A stretch of 64,000 bases of DNA from JBBSBL01 sp046330255 (GTDB lineage Bacteria > Actinomycetota > Thermoleophilia > Solirubrobacterales > Solirubrobacteraceae), in assembly GCA_046330255.1 (NCBI GenBank), contig JAXLTC010000001.1, forward strand, positions 496,001 through 560,000, given 5' to 3'. A model generated the notes under the pieces. That model saw only the letters and a list, made by a program, of their open reading frames with translations, ran no database searches and was not told the origin of the DNA. This document shows positions 15,101-25,465 of this stretch, piece by piece. Position numbers and translations under genes: made by a program. Position 1 is the stretch's first letter. Each line of letters starts with the position of its first letter.

Positions 15101-18009
15101 CCTGCGCGCCGAGCGCCGACGGGAGCTCCTGCCCGGGGATGAGCACCGACACCGTCGCCCGCTACGCCTACGACAACACCGGACGGCTGCGCGCCGCCTG
15201 GGACCCGCGGCTGAGCCCGGCGCTCAAGACGAAATACGACTACGACGCCAACGGGCGGCTGAGCGTCATCACCCCGCCCGGGCTTGACCGATGGGCGTTC
15301 GGCTACGACGCCGGCGACCCCGGCCGAATCGTCTCCGCGGGCCGCCTGGACGGGAGCAACAGCCCGACACTGACGACCAAGGTCGCCTACAACGCCCCGC
15401 TCTCCGGGGGCGGCCTGCCCGACCTGACCGCATCCGCGGTGGCCGGCTGGGGCCAGAGCGACAGGCCGATCACCGCCACCGCCCTGTTCGGGCCGGGCCA
15501 CGACCCTGCCTCCGGCTGGGACGGCGCCCAGCTCAGCTACCTGGACGAGCAAGGCCGCCTGGTGAACACCGCCGAGCAGAAGACCGGGTCAGCATCGTCC
15601 TGGGCGGTCACCACCACCGAGTACGACAACCACGACCTCCCCGTGCGCACGCTGACGGCCGCCAACCGCGAGCGGGTCCTCGCCAACAGTACGCTGGCCA
15701 CCAAGCTCGACACCCAGACCACCTACGCGAACCCCGCCGACGACCAGCACATCGACGCAACCCAGGTCCTCGGCCCCCAGCACGCGATCCGCCTCCCCGG
15801 CGCCACCGACACCGTGCTGGCGCGTCGGAAGACCACCACCAGCTATCTCGCCAACGGGAGCGGCAAGAGCGAGCATCTCCCCACCCAGACAGACGAGGCC
15901 GCCGTCGTCGTCGGCCAGTCCGGCGACCAGGACCTGCGGACCACCACGATGGACTACAACGGCGCCGGCGGCATGGTCGCCCGCAAACCCACCACAACCA
16001 TCGTGGATCCCGGCAGCGGCCACCTCGCGATCACCTCCAGCGCCACCTACGACACCGCGACCGGCCAGCAGACCACCAGCACGATGCCCGCCGGCGGGTC
16101 GGCCCGCCAGACCTTCACCCGCTACTACGCCACCGACGCCTCGAGCGGCGACGGCGCCTGCAACAACCGGCCCTGGTACGCAGGCCTGCCGTGCAAGGGC
16201 GGCCCGGCGGCTCAACCCTCAGGAAGCCTGCCGACAATCCCGATCACCACTTATCTCTACAACCGCCTGTGGCAGCCCACGAGCGACATCGACGCCCTAG
16301 CTGCCGGCGATACCCGCACCGCCACCACGAGCTACGACGCCGCGGGACGCGTCACTGGAACCACCGTGGCCGCCAGCTCCGGCGTGGCCGATCCGGTCCC
16401 CTCAACCAATCAGAGCTACGACCCCAGCACCGGGCTACCGACCACGATCACCGCCGCCGGTAAGACCCTGACCAGCAGCTACGACACTCTCGGCCGCATG
16501 ACCGGCTACACCGACGCAGACGGGGTCACCTCGACCACCGGTTACGACAGCCGCGGAAGGGTCTCGCACAGCGACGACGGAAAGGGCGCCCAAGACCTTG
16601 CCTACGACCCCACGACCGACCAACTCACCACCCTGACCGACTCCGCGGCCGGCGTGTTCACCGCCGCCTACGACGCCGATGGACAAGCCACCCAGCAGAC
16701 CTACCCCAACGGCCTGCAAGCCACCACCACCTACGACGAAACCGGCGACCCTACCCACCTCCAATACATCAAGATCACCAACTGCTCCTCGAGCTGCACG
16801 TGGTATGACGAGCAGGTTGACTCCTCTATCCACGGGCAGTGGCTGCACCGCGCGAGCACTTTGTCCAACCAGGACTACGCCTACGATCAGGCTGGCCGGC
16901 TCACGCAGGTCAACGACACCGACGTCAAGAACAACCAGCCCTGCACGCAGCGGCGCTACAGCTACGACCCCGACAGCAACCGCACTGGCCAGGTCGCCGG
17001 CGCCTCCTGCACCTCTGGGTCCGGGGGGACGAACGCGAGTCACAGCTATGACGAGGCGGATCGGCTGACCGACGCCGCCACCGGCTACGACAAGCTCGGC
17101 AACACCACCGCCCTGGCCGCCGCCAACGCCGGCGGCTACGCGATCACCAGCACCTACTATGCCGACGACCGCCTGCACACCCAAACCCAGGCTGCGATCA
17201 CCGAGACCCAGGACCTCGACCCCGCACGCCGCATCCGGACTTTGACCGTCGCCGGCCAGACCACCAGGGTCGACACGTACCACTACAGCGACGACGGCGA
17301 CAGCCCCGCCTGGATCGGCTCCAGCCCTGGCTCCTGGAGCCGCAACGTCCAAGGCCCGGGCGGCGACCTGGCCGCAATCCAGGACGGCGCCAACGGCACC
17401 GTCACCCTCCAGCTCTCAAACCTCCACGGCGACATCATCGCCACCGCCACGACCAGCAGCACCGCGACAGGTCTCACCGGCACCCAGGAACAGACCGAGT
17501 TCGGAGAACCTCGCACCCCCAGCCTGGCCCGCTACGGCTACCTCGGCGCCAAACAGCGCCAACTCACGTTCCCCTGGGGCACGATCCAGATGGGCCAACG
17601 CTCCTATATCCCCCAGATCGGAAGATTCTTGCAGCCCGACCCCGTTGCCGGCGGATCTGCTAACGCGTACGACTACGCCAATCAGGATCCATTCACTCAA
17701 ACGGACCTCGACGGTGACGCCGCCCAGTGTCGACCGCAGGTCTGCCCGCCGATCATCGTATGCGTACAAGTCAGGGTCGAAAGGAAGGGCGGGGGCAAGA
17801 AGGGTGGAGGAAAGAAGGGTGGAGGAAAATCCAGAGGCCAACCTGACCGACAGGGCGGGAAGCGCGGAAAGCCGCATAAACGGCCAAAGGGCGGTTCCAA
17901 GAGACCGGATGATCACACCAATCCACGCCCCGGCGACGCGGCCAAGCGTCCGCCATATCGAAAGCGACCCAAGAGACACCGGGGGCCGTATCCGCCGCCG
18001 GAGGCATAG
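12190..18009 (+). CDS. giant secreted RHS/YD-repeat protein with basic C-terminal tip
   Basis: The 1,939-residue protein starts with a signal peptide (Arg-rich n-region, then a hydrophobic core ending VPASA). ATG at 12190 has GGAGG six bases upstream. Residues about 40-720 form an N-terminal region with no recognised domain. From about 720 the DUF6531-like start of an RHS shell appears (NLRDGEF ... RTFQS), then many YD repeats (YDANGRL, YDALGRM-type, YDQAGRL), and the RHS core near 1807-1844 (IGRFLQPDP ... YDYANQDPF). The last 95 residues carry KGGG repeats and a Lys/Arg/Pro-rich tail with no recognised catalytic motif. RHS shells encapsulate and release C-terminal toxins, so this tip may be a toxin or a nucleic-acid-binding segment. 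Base composition becomes A/T-richer at the tip, as expected of exchangeable RHS ends. Confidence 0.9.
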   Translation: MRGRGLGWRAGRALVVALLAAVVVGAVPASAGVAAVERDASSVVDRVPALPDDVVASARARALELEGPEAVQARKASRTAYGGLSDSLARELAAAKFPGAVTAPVYRGLGGEALGDGARVKGYTGPVTAKVRDGSGETGLAVSSVPVRSSVGSGKPEAVDLRLAERDGVAVSANPLVAARFGLSANDGVRFPGSGLAMHLEGADGAGGEVADDRVFYANALADTDAWLTPVPGGAEWFLQLRSAASPERFAFRLDLPEGVALRQDKETVELVRDGKPVGGLSPVVAHDADGRPVAGSYTVDGDRVVLELAHRERDLAYPLLVDPQVWPGFDWRCQPGTGCDGDATAAGWASGTTGGPYETSWSNYLTVCAFLTGLCARSLPGGYASGASAWWSYNSIRQSYVTRFYANMSTSPYWECQGAGILKPTFAYEGNTGYRCASGAWNVTACVASDCNWSSGTEGNAAVMSVAKLSAVTQPSGSYGWGLMSDGNVVLYDRNAPSVTGHGYWLGASSSVSGHDDGLGVRQARIHTAGAVRGVTTHSCTGARPDPCPADWAATVAFGPDHNGVSEGEQSVSVDVVDVIDRVSSPVSFAGGVDWTGPSIGTPSGTLWDHRDGSIGEGSYGLHVSATDGDPATAATRRSGVVKLQLVVDGIPQAAAGSVLTQPCAGPGWSCAMAGDFTITGAALGPGAHKILVRASDLAGNASDSAQVAVSVHRADDAGLGPGQVNLRDGEFTTTASDVSVPGGPGIDLAITRTFQSKHLTGDTVGAFGPGWSVDLPADQPGADFPELQEGYYDTGSSTSVYAQLLSGSGEAGDLNFTYDHTGTDGRLYYTAPAGASDLSLVKTPGSGGDPATFTLTDADHNKTVYGPDEEGLWTAKSTETSSGTGTALSKTAVYVWDLTTDPPRITKVIGPHPNNNPSVPDQSSCNVGSPANGCRLLTLVYATGTTASGTGETQWGDIQGQVKQIDLTACAPSADGSSCPGMSTDTVARYAYDNTGRLRAAWDPRLSPALKTKYDYDANGRLSVITPPGLDRWAFGYDAGDPGRIVSAGRLDGSNSPTLTTKVAYNAPLSGGGLPDLTASAVAGWGQSDRPITATALFGPGHDPASGWDGAQLSYLDEQGRLVNTAEQKTGSASSWAVTTTEYDNHDLPVRTLTAANRERVLANSTLATKLDTQTTYANPADDQHIDATQVLGPQHAIRLPGATDTVLARRKTTTSYLANGSGKSEHLPTQTDEAAVVVGQSGDQDLRTTTMDYNGAGGMVARKPTTTIVDPGSGHLAITSSATYDTATGQQTTSTMPAGGSARQTFTRYYATDASSGDGACNNRPWYAGLPCKGGPAAQPSGSLPTIPITTYLYNRLWQPTSDIDALAAGDTRTATTSYDAAGRVTGTTVAASSGVADPVPSTNQSYDPSTGLPTTITAAGKTLTSSYDTLGRMTGYTDADGVTSTTGYDSRGRVSHSDDGKGAQDLAYDPTTDQLTTLTDSAAGVFTAAYDADGQATQQTYPNGLQATTTYDETGDPTHLQYIKITNCSSSCTWYDEQVDSSIHGQWLHRASTLSNQDYAYDQAGRLTQVNDTDVKNNQPCTQRRYSYDPDSNRTGQVAGASCTSGSGGTNASHSYDEADRLTDAATGYDKLGNTTALAAANAGGYAITSTYYADDRLHTQTQAAITETQDLDPARRIRTLTVAGQTTRVDTYHYSDDGDSPAWIGSSPGSWSRNVQGPGGDLAAIQDGANGTVTLQLSNLHGDIIATATTSSTATGLTGTQEQTEFGEPRTPSLARYGYLGAKQRQLTFPWGTIQMGQRSYIPQIGRFLQPDPVAGGSANAYDYANQDPFTQTDLDGDAAQCRPQVCPPIIVCVQVRVERKGGGKKGGGKKGGGKSRGQPDRQGGKRGKPHKRPKGGSKRPDDHTNPRPGDAAKRPPYRKRPKRHRGPYPPPEA
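17789..17829 (+). repeat. 15-bp tandem repeat inside the RHS tip
   Basis: Units close to GGAGGAAAGAAGGGT recur about two and a half times and encode the KGGGKKGGGK run. This flexible, charged linker separates the RHS core from the C-terminal tail. Repeat-number change would alter linker length without a frameshift, because the unit is a multiple of three. Confidence 0.7.
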
Positions 18010-18030
18010 CAAAGCGCTAAGCTAGTCAAA

Positions 18031-18954
18031 GTGACGGCGTCCATGGAATCACAGGATGAGCAGCTATTCGCTCAAGCGCGCAAGCGGCTGGCCGTACATG
18101 GCGTAACGACTGGTAGTTGGCCGCCATCCGAGAGCGTCTCGATCGCAATCTACGACATGGCCGAGACGCTACATGAGTGGGGCGAGCTCGACCTGGCAAT
18201 GACTTTCTATCGGCGAGCCTTCGAGCTCGGCGTAACCGAAGGCGCACTGAACTTGAGCGCTTTGCTGAGGGTTCACGCGCGCGAGCCAACCGAGGCGGTG
18301 GCGCTCGCAAAGCAGGTAGCTGAAGCTGGCGACGGGCGGGGCTATGTGGCATGGGGAGACGCCGAGCTCTCGCTCGGCAAGCTCGATCGCGCAGCCGCAT
18401 TGTTTGCTCGAGCAGCCGAAATGGGTGAGGCGCTCGGCGTGGAGCGGCGTGGAACGGTGTATGAGCAGTCCGGCGACGTCCAATCGGCCCTGGAGTGGTA
18501 TCGGAGAGCCGGCGAGATGGGTCTGGCACGCGGCTGGACGCTGCTCGGATGGCTGCATTGGCGACTAGGTCGAGTCGAAGAGGGGCGCGAAGGCCTCTCG
18601 CGTGGCGCCGAGCAAGGGGACGAGGAGGCGCTTCCAGCCCTCGGAGAGCTCGAAGCGGAGGCGGGGAACCGCGAAGCCGCTGAGAAGTGGTTTGGTAAGG
18701 CTCAGGCTGTTCATCCTTGCCTCGGAGCAGTTCAGTTTGCCAACTTTCTCAGTGAAAAGCCAGACCGCTGGACGGAGGCTGAAGCGGTATACCGGCGCGC
18801 CCTGGAGTGCGGCGACGAGGACGCGCGACACAACCTGGGCGTTCGACTGCTCGATCTACCAAGTCGCAGATCGGAGGGCGTCGAGCTCATCTCGGAGGCC
18901 GCTGATCGCGGGGACCCGCTAGCCATCAGGGCGCTCGAGCGCATCGAGAAGTAG
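18031..18954 (+). CDS. Sel1/TPR-like repeat protein next to the RHS gene
   Basis: The 307-residue soluble protein is built of Sel1-like helical repeats, with recurring segments such as A..LGW..W..G....G and A..WF.KAQ, plus ALGELEAEAGN. It has no signal peptide or membrane segment, so it is cytoplasmic and probably binds protein partners. GTG at 18031 is used, with ATG at 18043 as an alternative; neither has a clear ribosome site. It follows the RHS stop by 21 bases on the same strand, the usual place of an immunity gene for an RHS toxin. Sel1/TPR proteins do serve as immunity proteins in some polymorphic toxin systems. That role is inference. Confidence 0.75.
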   Translation: MTASMESQDEQLFAQARKRLAVHGVTTGSWPPSESVSIAIYDMAETLHEWGELDLAMTFYRRAFELGVTEGALNLSALLRVHAREPTEAVALAKQVAEAGDGRGYVAWGDAELSLGKLDRAAALFARAAEMGEALGVERRGTVYEQSGDVQSALEWYRRAGEMGLARGWTLLGWLHWRLGRVEEGREGLSRGAEQGDEEALPALGELEAEAGNREAAEKWFGKAQAVHPCLGAVQFANFLSEKPDRWTEAEAVYRRALECGDEDARHNLGVRLLDLPSRRSEGVELISEAADRGDPLAIRALERIEK

Positions 18955-19275
18955 ACGGCCGCGAACATGTGGAGTGCCGCTCGTGTCAACGCCCTACCGG
19001 GGACCAGGCCGCGACGCGCCATGCACCTCGGGATCGAAGGCGGCTAAGAAGCGATGCTTGGCGCATCAAAGGCGGGCTCGTCATCGCCGGCCTCACCCCA
19101 AGCGGCGACCGAGGCGGCGCCCGCGTCACCACCACAAGCATCCCTGTGGTGATGCCCATTCGCCAGAACCCCCACATGCACACCCGCGCGCGCCCTGGCC
19201 TGACGTCAATCCGCCTGGCGCCCCGGGCTGGGATCCGGAACCTGTGCCGCTTCCCGCTAGCGCACAGGCCGCAGC
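18955..19275. other. gene-free stretch
   Basis: No frame here has coding character. The only structure seen is a weak dyad, CACCACA (19130-19136) with TGTGGTG (19145-19151), and no T-run follows it. The stretch may be debris between mobile small genes. Confidence 0.4.
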
Positions 19276-19692
19276 ATGCGATCCGTCCCTGCTAGGGTGA
19301 CGGTCACGGTAGAAGTGCTGTGCTTCGGTCTCTGCGTCGCAGGCTTGGTCCTGGCAGACAAGCGCAAGAAGGCGGCAGCTCGCCGCATCCGGCGTGGGAG
19401 ACTCGAGATGGCCGACATCAGCGAGCCTGCGTCTACCCTCCTGAAGGATGGCTTCGTCGCTAGCGCCATTGCGGGTGTCGCATACGTCCTAGCAAGGACC
19501 GGGGAGTCGTGGTGGCGTCTGTTCGTTTTCGCTCTTACGCTATCGGTGGCTTGGACGTACATAGTGAGCGGACAAGTCGTCCGGCGCGGCGTGCCGATCC
19601 GCGGGGCGATCTTCTGGTACTACATATGGGCGTTATGCTTCGCCGGGTCGTCCGTGCTGGTCGGCCTGCTTGTAGCTCGTGTTCTCCATTGA
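19276..19692 (+). CDS. small multi-pass membrane protein, unknown
   Basis: The 138-residue frame has a hydrophobic N-terminal segment followed by DKRKKAAARRIRR (positive-inside). Two or three further membrane helices follow (around VASAIAGVAYVLA, LFVFALTLSVAWTYI and the C-terminal FAGSSVLVGLLVA). A shorter version from ATG at 19408 has GGGAG correctly spaced and may be the true start. The region is visibly richer in A/T than its surroundings, suggesting acquisition. No family is recognised. Confidence 0.5.
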   Translation: MRSVPARVTVTVEVLCFGLCVAGLVLADKRKKAAARRIRRGRLEMADISEPASTLLKDGFVASAIAGVAYVLARTGESWWRLFVFALTLSVAWTYIVSGQVVRRGVPIRGAIFWYYIWALCFAGSSVLVGLLVARVLH

Positions 19693-20113
19693 CCTCACCT
19701 CGACCTCGGCCTGCGCTTCGCTGTGGCACCTTCCTTCCACATGTGGCCGCACAGCGATTGTGCTGGCGGTGAGCATTGCGCTGGCCGGTGTGCCGTCTGC
19801 ATGCGGATCCGAGCGTTACTCGGTCTTGCCCGCCAAATCAGCGGACGCCTATCGCACGGTGAGCGCCATCTGCGGTGACGGCGGTACGGCTCCCACCGCG
19901 CACGAGATCCAAGAGGTGAAGAGAGCTCTGACCGTTCTAGGGAAGCAACTGCAGCACACTCCCGATCGCAAATGGCTCTTAGACGATTCCGATAAGACAG
20001 CGGAGTCGCTCTCGACCGCCTTGGCGGATCTTCGCACGGACTTCGTTGCGGAAGCTCGATGTCAGGAGGCATGGCCGACCTTGGTTCGCTACCTTCGTTC
20101 GGTCGGCAAGTAG
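19679..20113 (+). CDS. putative secreted or lipid-anchored small protein
   Basis: The 144-residue frame overlaps the previous gene by 14 bases. It contains a hydrophobic segment, TAIVLAVSIALAGVPSAC, with a possible but imperfect lipobox (PSAC), followed by a mostly helical, Lys/Asp-rich soluble domain with two cysteines (CGDG and RCQEA). Export to the cell surface is likely. The start codon (GTG 19679) is uncertain. No family is recognised. Confidence 0.5.
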   Translation: MFSIDLTSTSACASLWHLPSTCGRTAIVLAVSIALAGVPSACGSERYSVLPAKSADAYRTVSAICGDGGTAPTAHEIQEVKRALTVLGKQLQHTPDRKWLLDDSDKTAESLSTALADLRTDFVAEARCQEAWPTLVRYLRSVGK

Positions 20114-20157
20114 CCCGGACCCCGCGGCGATTGACAGCTTGGTCGCGGGGATGTGGT

Positions 20158-21393
20158 CTACCGCATCACCTCCACCCCGTACCCGCCCTCCCGGATCGCG
20201 GCGAGCACGCGGTCGGCGTGCTCCCGGCCGCGGGTCTCGAGCACGAGCTGGATTCCGGTCTCCCGGACGTGCAGCTCGACGCCCTCGCGCACGTGCTCGA
20301 CCTCGACCACGTTCGCGCCGGTGTCGGCGACCAGGCGCAGCAGCCGCGCGAGCCCGCCGGGCGTGTCCGGGACGCGCGAGAGCAGCGCCAAGCGGCGCCC
20401 CTGGCCGGTCTCGTGGCGGCGGGCGATCGATGCGAGCAGGCCCGCGTCGACGTTGCCGCCGGAGAGCACCGCGACCGTCGTCCCCTCGGCCGCCGGGGCG
20501 ACCAGCCCGCCGAGTAGCGCCGCGACGCCGACCGCGCCCGCGCCCTCGACGACCAGCTTCGCGCGCTGGAGCAGCAGCACCATCGCCTCGGCGGTGGCCT
20601 CCTCCCCCACGCACACGACGTCGTCCACCCATTGCCGCAGCAGTGGCAGCGTGACGCCTCCCGGCCGCTTGATCGCGATGCCGTCGGCGATCGTGAGCCG
20701 CGACTCGACCGTCACCGGCTCGCCGGCGTCCAGCGAGGCGCGGCAGGACGGGCAGGCCTCGACCTGGACGCCGACCAAGCGCACCCCGGGCCGCTGCGAC
20801 TTCACCGCGATCGCGGTGCCGCTCGCCAGCCCGCCGCCGCCCACCGGGACGACCACCTGCGCCAGGTCGGGCACCTGCTCGAGCAGCTCCAGGCCCAGCG
20901 AGCCCTGCCCCGCGACCACGACCGGGTCGTCGAACGGGTGGATGAACGCCGGCCCGCCGGGCTCGCCGGCGCGGGCGCGGGCGGCGGCCACGCAGTCGTC
21001 CACCGAGCCGGTCACGTGGTGGATCTCCGCGCCCAGCCCCGCCGCGGCCTCGGCCTTGGCGATCGGCGCGTCGTCAGGGATGAACACCTCGCATCGGACC
21101 CCCCGCGCGCGCGCCGCGTAGGCCACCGCCTGCGCGTGGTTGCCCGCGCTCGCGGCGACGACCCCGGCGGCGCAGCCCTCCTCGCCGAGCGCCGCGAGCT
21201 TCGCCATCGCCCCGCGCAGCTTGAAGGAGCCGGTGCGCTGCAGGTTCTCGGCCTTCAGCGCGACGGTGCCGCCCGTGCGGGCGCCGAGCGTGCGCGAGGA
21301 CAGCACCGGGGTCGGGCGAACCACGCCCTCCCCTGCCTCGGCGGCGCGGCGGATCGCGGCGCCGTCCACGCGCGCCTCCGCCGCGGCGCCCAT
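20158..21393 (-). CDS. ilvA: threonine ammonia-lyase with C-terminal ACT domain
   Basis: The 411-residue PLP enzyme has the cofactor lysine Lys58 in GSFKLRGAMA, a phosphate-binding GGGGLASG loop and the SGGN segment of the fold-type II family. A single ACT-like domain follows (about 330-411). That is the short biodegradative/IlvA1 form that deaminates threonine (and serine) to 2-oxobutyrate, with allosteric control through ACT. ATG at 21393 overlaps the RidA stop (ATGA), so the two proteins are made together. RidA hydrolyses the reactive enamine or imine this enzyme releases, a strong functional match. It converges on the small gene ending at 20113. Confidence 0.92.
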   Translation of the reverse strand: MGAAAEARVDGAAIRRAAEAGEGVVRPTPVLSSRTLGARTGGTVALKAENLQRTGSFKLRGAMAKLAALGEEGCAAGVVAASAGNHAQAVAYAARARGVRCEVFIPDDAPIAKAEAAAGLGAEIHHVTGSVDDCVAAARARAGEPGGPAFIHPFDDPVVVAGQGSLGLELLEQVPDLAQVVVPVGGGGLASGTAIAVKSQRPGVRLVGVQVEACPSCRASLDAGEPVTVESRLTIADGIAIKRPGGVTLPLLRQWVDDVVCVGEEATAEAMVLLLQRAKLVVEGAGAVGVAALLGGLVAPAAEGTTVAVLSGGNVDAGLLASIARRHETGQGRRLALLSRVPDTPGGLARLLRLVADTGANVVEVEHVREGVELHVRETGIQLVLETRGREHADRVLAAIREGGYGVEVMR

Positions 21394-21785
21394 CAGTCCG
21401 GGAGCGCGACGACCGCGTCCATCTCGACCTGCGCGCCCTTGGGCAGCGCGGCGACGCCGATCGCGACCCGCGCGGGCGGGTCGGAGGGGAAGAACTGCGC
21501 GTAGACCTCGTTGACCTCCGCGAACGCCGTCATGTCCGTCAGGTACACGGTCACCCGAACGGCGTCCGCGAGACCGGCGCCGCCCGCCTCGCAGACGACG
21601 GCCAGGTTCTCCAGGCAGCGGCGAGCCTGCTCGGCGGGCGTGGTGCCGGTGATCTCGCCCGTGGCGGGGTCGAGCGGGATCTGCCCCGAGCAGAACAGCA
21701 GGCGGCCGGCCCGGACCGCGTGGACGTAGGGGCCGACCGCCGCCGGCGCGCCGGGCGCGGTGACGGTCGCGCGGTGGTGCGACAC
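21393..21785 (-). CDS. ridA: RidA (YjgF/UK114) enamine/imine deaminase
   Basis: The 130-residue protein matches the RidA family across its length, with FCSGQIPLDPATGEI in the N-terminal half and the signature PARVAIGVAALPKGAQVEMD, in which Arg106 binds substrate and Glu121 is the catalytic acid. It removes 2-aminoacrylate/2-aminocrotonate made by PLP dehydratases. GTG at 21785 has AAAGGAG upstream. It is directly coupled to ilvA, so the detoxifying enzyme is translated before the enzyme that makes the reactive intermediate. Confidence 0.93.
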   Translation of the reverse strand: MSHHRATVTAPGAPAAVGPYVHAVRAGRLLFCSGQIPLDPATGEITGTTPAEQARRCLENLAVVCEAGGAGLADAVRVTVYLTDMTAFAEVNEVYAQFFPSDPPARVAIGVAALPKGAQVEMDAVVALPD

Positions 21786-21841
21786 GTGGCACTCCTTTGG
21801 TCGGGTGAGCGGACCTTATCTCCCCGGCTAGGGTGAGTCGA

Positions 21842-23827
<1,986 letters not shown>

Positions 23828-23833
23828 GCGTCG

Positions 23834-23860
23834 CGAGCCCCCTACGCGCGCGCGGGCTCG
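23834..23860. terminator. possible bidirectional terminator
   Basis: CGAGCCC (23834-23840) pairs with GGGCTCG (23854-23860) between the convergent DUF255 and MFS genes. It overlaps the MFS stop and lacks a clear T-run, so termination efficiency is doubtful. Confidence 0.3.
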
Positions 23861-25389
23861 GGCGCCGGCGCGCGCCCGGCCGCGTCCGGCAGGGTGTCGC
23901 CCGAGCCCTCCTCGACGGGCTCGGGCTCGACGCGCCCGCGCCCGCGCGGCACCAGCAGGAGCGCGAGCACGATCCCGAGCGCGGCGAAGCCGGCGCCGAC
24001 CGCGAACGCGGACTGGAACCCGTCGGTGAGCGCGCCTGGCAGCGCGTCGCGCGCGCCGCGCGCCGCGCGCATCACGTCATCGGTGCGCGTGGTCGCGACG
24101 GTCGAGAGGATCGCGAGGCCGAGCGCCCCGCCCACCTGCTGCGCGGTGTTGATCAGTCCGGAGGCGAGACCCGCCTCGGCCGCCTTCACCCCGGAGACCG
24201 CGGTGATCGTGAGCGGGACGAACGCGAAGCCCAGGCCGAACGCGACGATCACCGAGGGCACCAGCACGTCACCCGAGAACGAGCCGTGCACGCTCACGCC
24301 GCTGAACATCAAGAGCCCGGCGACGATCAGCGCCAGCCCGCCGACCAGCACGGGCTTGGTGCCGGCTCGCTGGACCAGCGCCGAGGCGATCCCCGCGGCG
24401 AGGATGATCGACACCGCAAGCGGCAGGTAGGAGACGCCCGCCTTCAGCGCCGAGAATCCGAGCACCTGCTGGAGGTAGAGCGAGATGAAGTAGAACATCG
24501 AGAAGAGCGACGCGCCGACCAGCAGGCCGATCACGTTGGCGCTCGACACCGCACGGTTGCGGAAGATGCCGAGCGGCGCGAGCGGGGCGCGGGAGCGCCG
24601 CTCGATCGCGACGAACCCGGCGATCAGCGCGGCCGACACGGCGAGCAGGCCGATCGTCTGCGCCGAGCCCCAGCCCGCGCTGCCCGCGTCAACCAGCGCG
24701 TAGACGAGGATCACCAGGCCGGCGGTGATCGTCACCGCGCCGGCCACGTCGTAGCTTCGCTCGCGCTGGTCCGCCCGGCTCTCGGCGATCAGCCGCGGCG
24801 CGATGACCATCGCCGCGAGGCCGATCGGCGCGTTGACGAACAGCACCCACTCCCAGCCCAAGCCCGAAGTCAGCAGCCCGCCGAGCAGCACGCCGGCGGC
24901 GCCGCCCGCCCCGGCGAGCGCGCCCCAGATCCCGAGCGCCTTGTTGCGCTCGGCGCCCTCGCGGAACGTGACGGTCACGATCGACAGCGCGGCCGGCGAG
25001 AGCAGCGCCGCACCGAGTCCCTGCAGGCCGCGCGCGGCGATCAGCCAGCCCTCCGACTGCGCGAGCCCACCGAGCAGCGAGGCGAGCGAGAAGACGCCCA
25101 GCCCGATCACGAACATCCGTCGGCGCCCGAGCAGGTCGGCGAGCCGGCCGCCGAGCAGCAGGAAGCCGCCGAACGCGAGCGTGTACGCGTTGACGACCCA
25201 CTGGAGGTTCTCCTGCGAGAAGCTCAGGGCGTCCTTGATCGACGGCAGCGCGACGTTCACGATCGAGGCGTCGAGCACGACCATGAACTGCGCGGCGCAG
25301 AGCAGGATCAGCGCCCTCCAGCGTCTCGGGTCGGGGGTCGCGAACGGCTGCGGGCTGACGGCTTGGGTGGAGGCGGTCGTGGCGCTCAT
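23842..25389 (-). CDS. MFS drug transporter, DHA2 (14-helix) type
   Basis: The 515-residue protein has about fourteen membrane helices. DHA2 landmarks are LDASIVNVALPSI in helix 1, the loop 2-3 motif GGRLADLLGRRRMF, and motif C-like GAAGGAAGVLLGG. It probably exports drugs or other hydrophobic compounds using the proton gradient. ATG at 25389 has AAAGG upstream. The gene is divergent from a TetR regulator across a short region with two dyads, the standard layout of a TetR-repressed efflux pump. The acidic/basic C-terminal tail is cytoplasmic. Confidence 0.9.
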   Translation of the reverse strand: MSATTASTQAVSPQPFATPDPRRWRALILLCAAQFMVVLDASIVNVALPSIKDALSFSQENLQWVVNAYTLAFGGFLLLGGRLADLLGRRRMFVIGLGVFSLASLLGGLAQSEGWLIAARGLQGLGAALLSPAALSIVTVTFREGAERNKALGIWGALAGAGGAAGVLLGGLLTSGLGWEWVLFVNAPIGLAAMVIAPRLIAESRADQRERSYDVAGAVTITAGLVILVYALVDAGSAGWGSAQTIGLLAVSAALIAGFVAIERRSRAPLAPLGIFRNRAVSSANVIGLLVGASLFSMFYFISLYLQQVLGFSALKAGVSYLPLAVSIILAAGIASALVQRAGTKPVLVGGLALIVAGLLMFSGVSVHGSFSGDVLVPSVIVAFGLGFAFVPLTITAVSGVKAAEAGLASGLINTAQQVGGALGLAILSTVATTRTDDVMRAARGARDALPGALTDGFQSAFAVGAGFAALGIVLALLLVPRGRGRVEPEPVEEGSGDTLPDAAGRAPAPEPARA

Positions 25390-25410
25390 CTCGGGCCTTT
25401 CGGGTACAAT

Positions 25411-25463
25411 CGGAGGTTGAGTTCCGGTTCCGTTTCGCGCAGTGTAGCGGAATCGAGGTTCCG
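25411..25463. promoter_or_regulatory. paired TetR operator-like dyads
   Basis: Two dyads of the form CGGAR-N6-TTCCG occur: CGGAG-GTTGAG-TTCCG (25411-25426) and CGGAA-TCGAGG-TTCCG (25448-25463). The string GGTTCCGTTT also recurs at 25426 and 25457, a 31-bp spacing of about three helical turns. They fill the gap between the MFS and tetR starts and would let one repressor control both genes. Confidence 0.55.
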
Positions 25464-25465
25464 TT

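Noticed and set aside
19130..19151. CACCACA/TGTGGTG dyad as a terminator
   Set aside because: It has a short stem, a wide loop and no T-run, and is far from any gene end.
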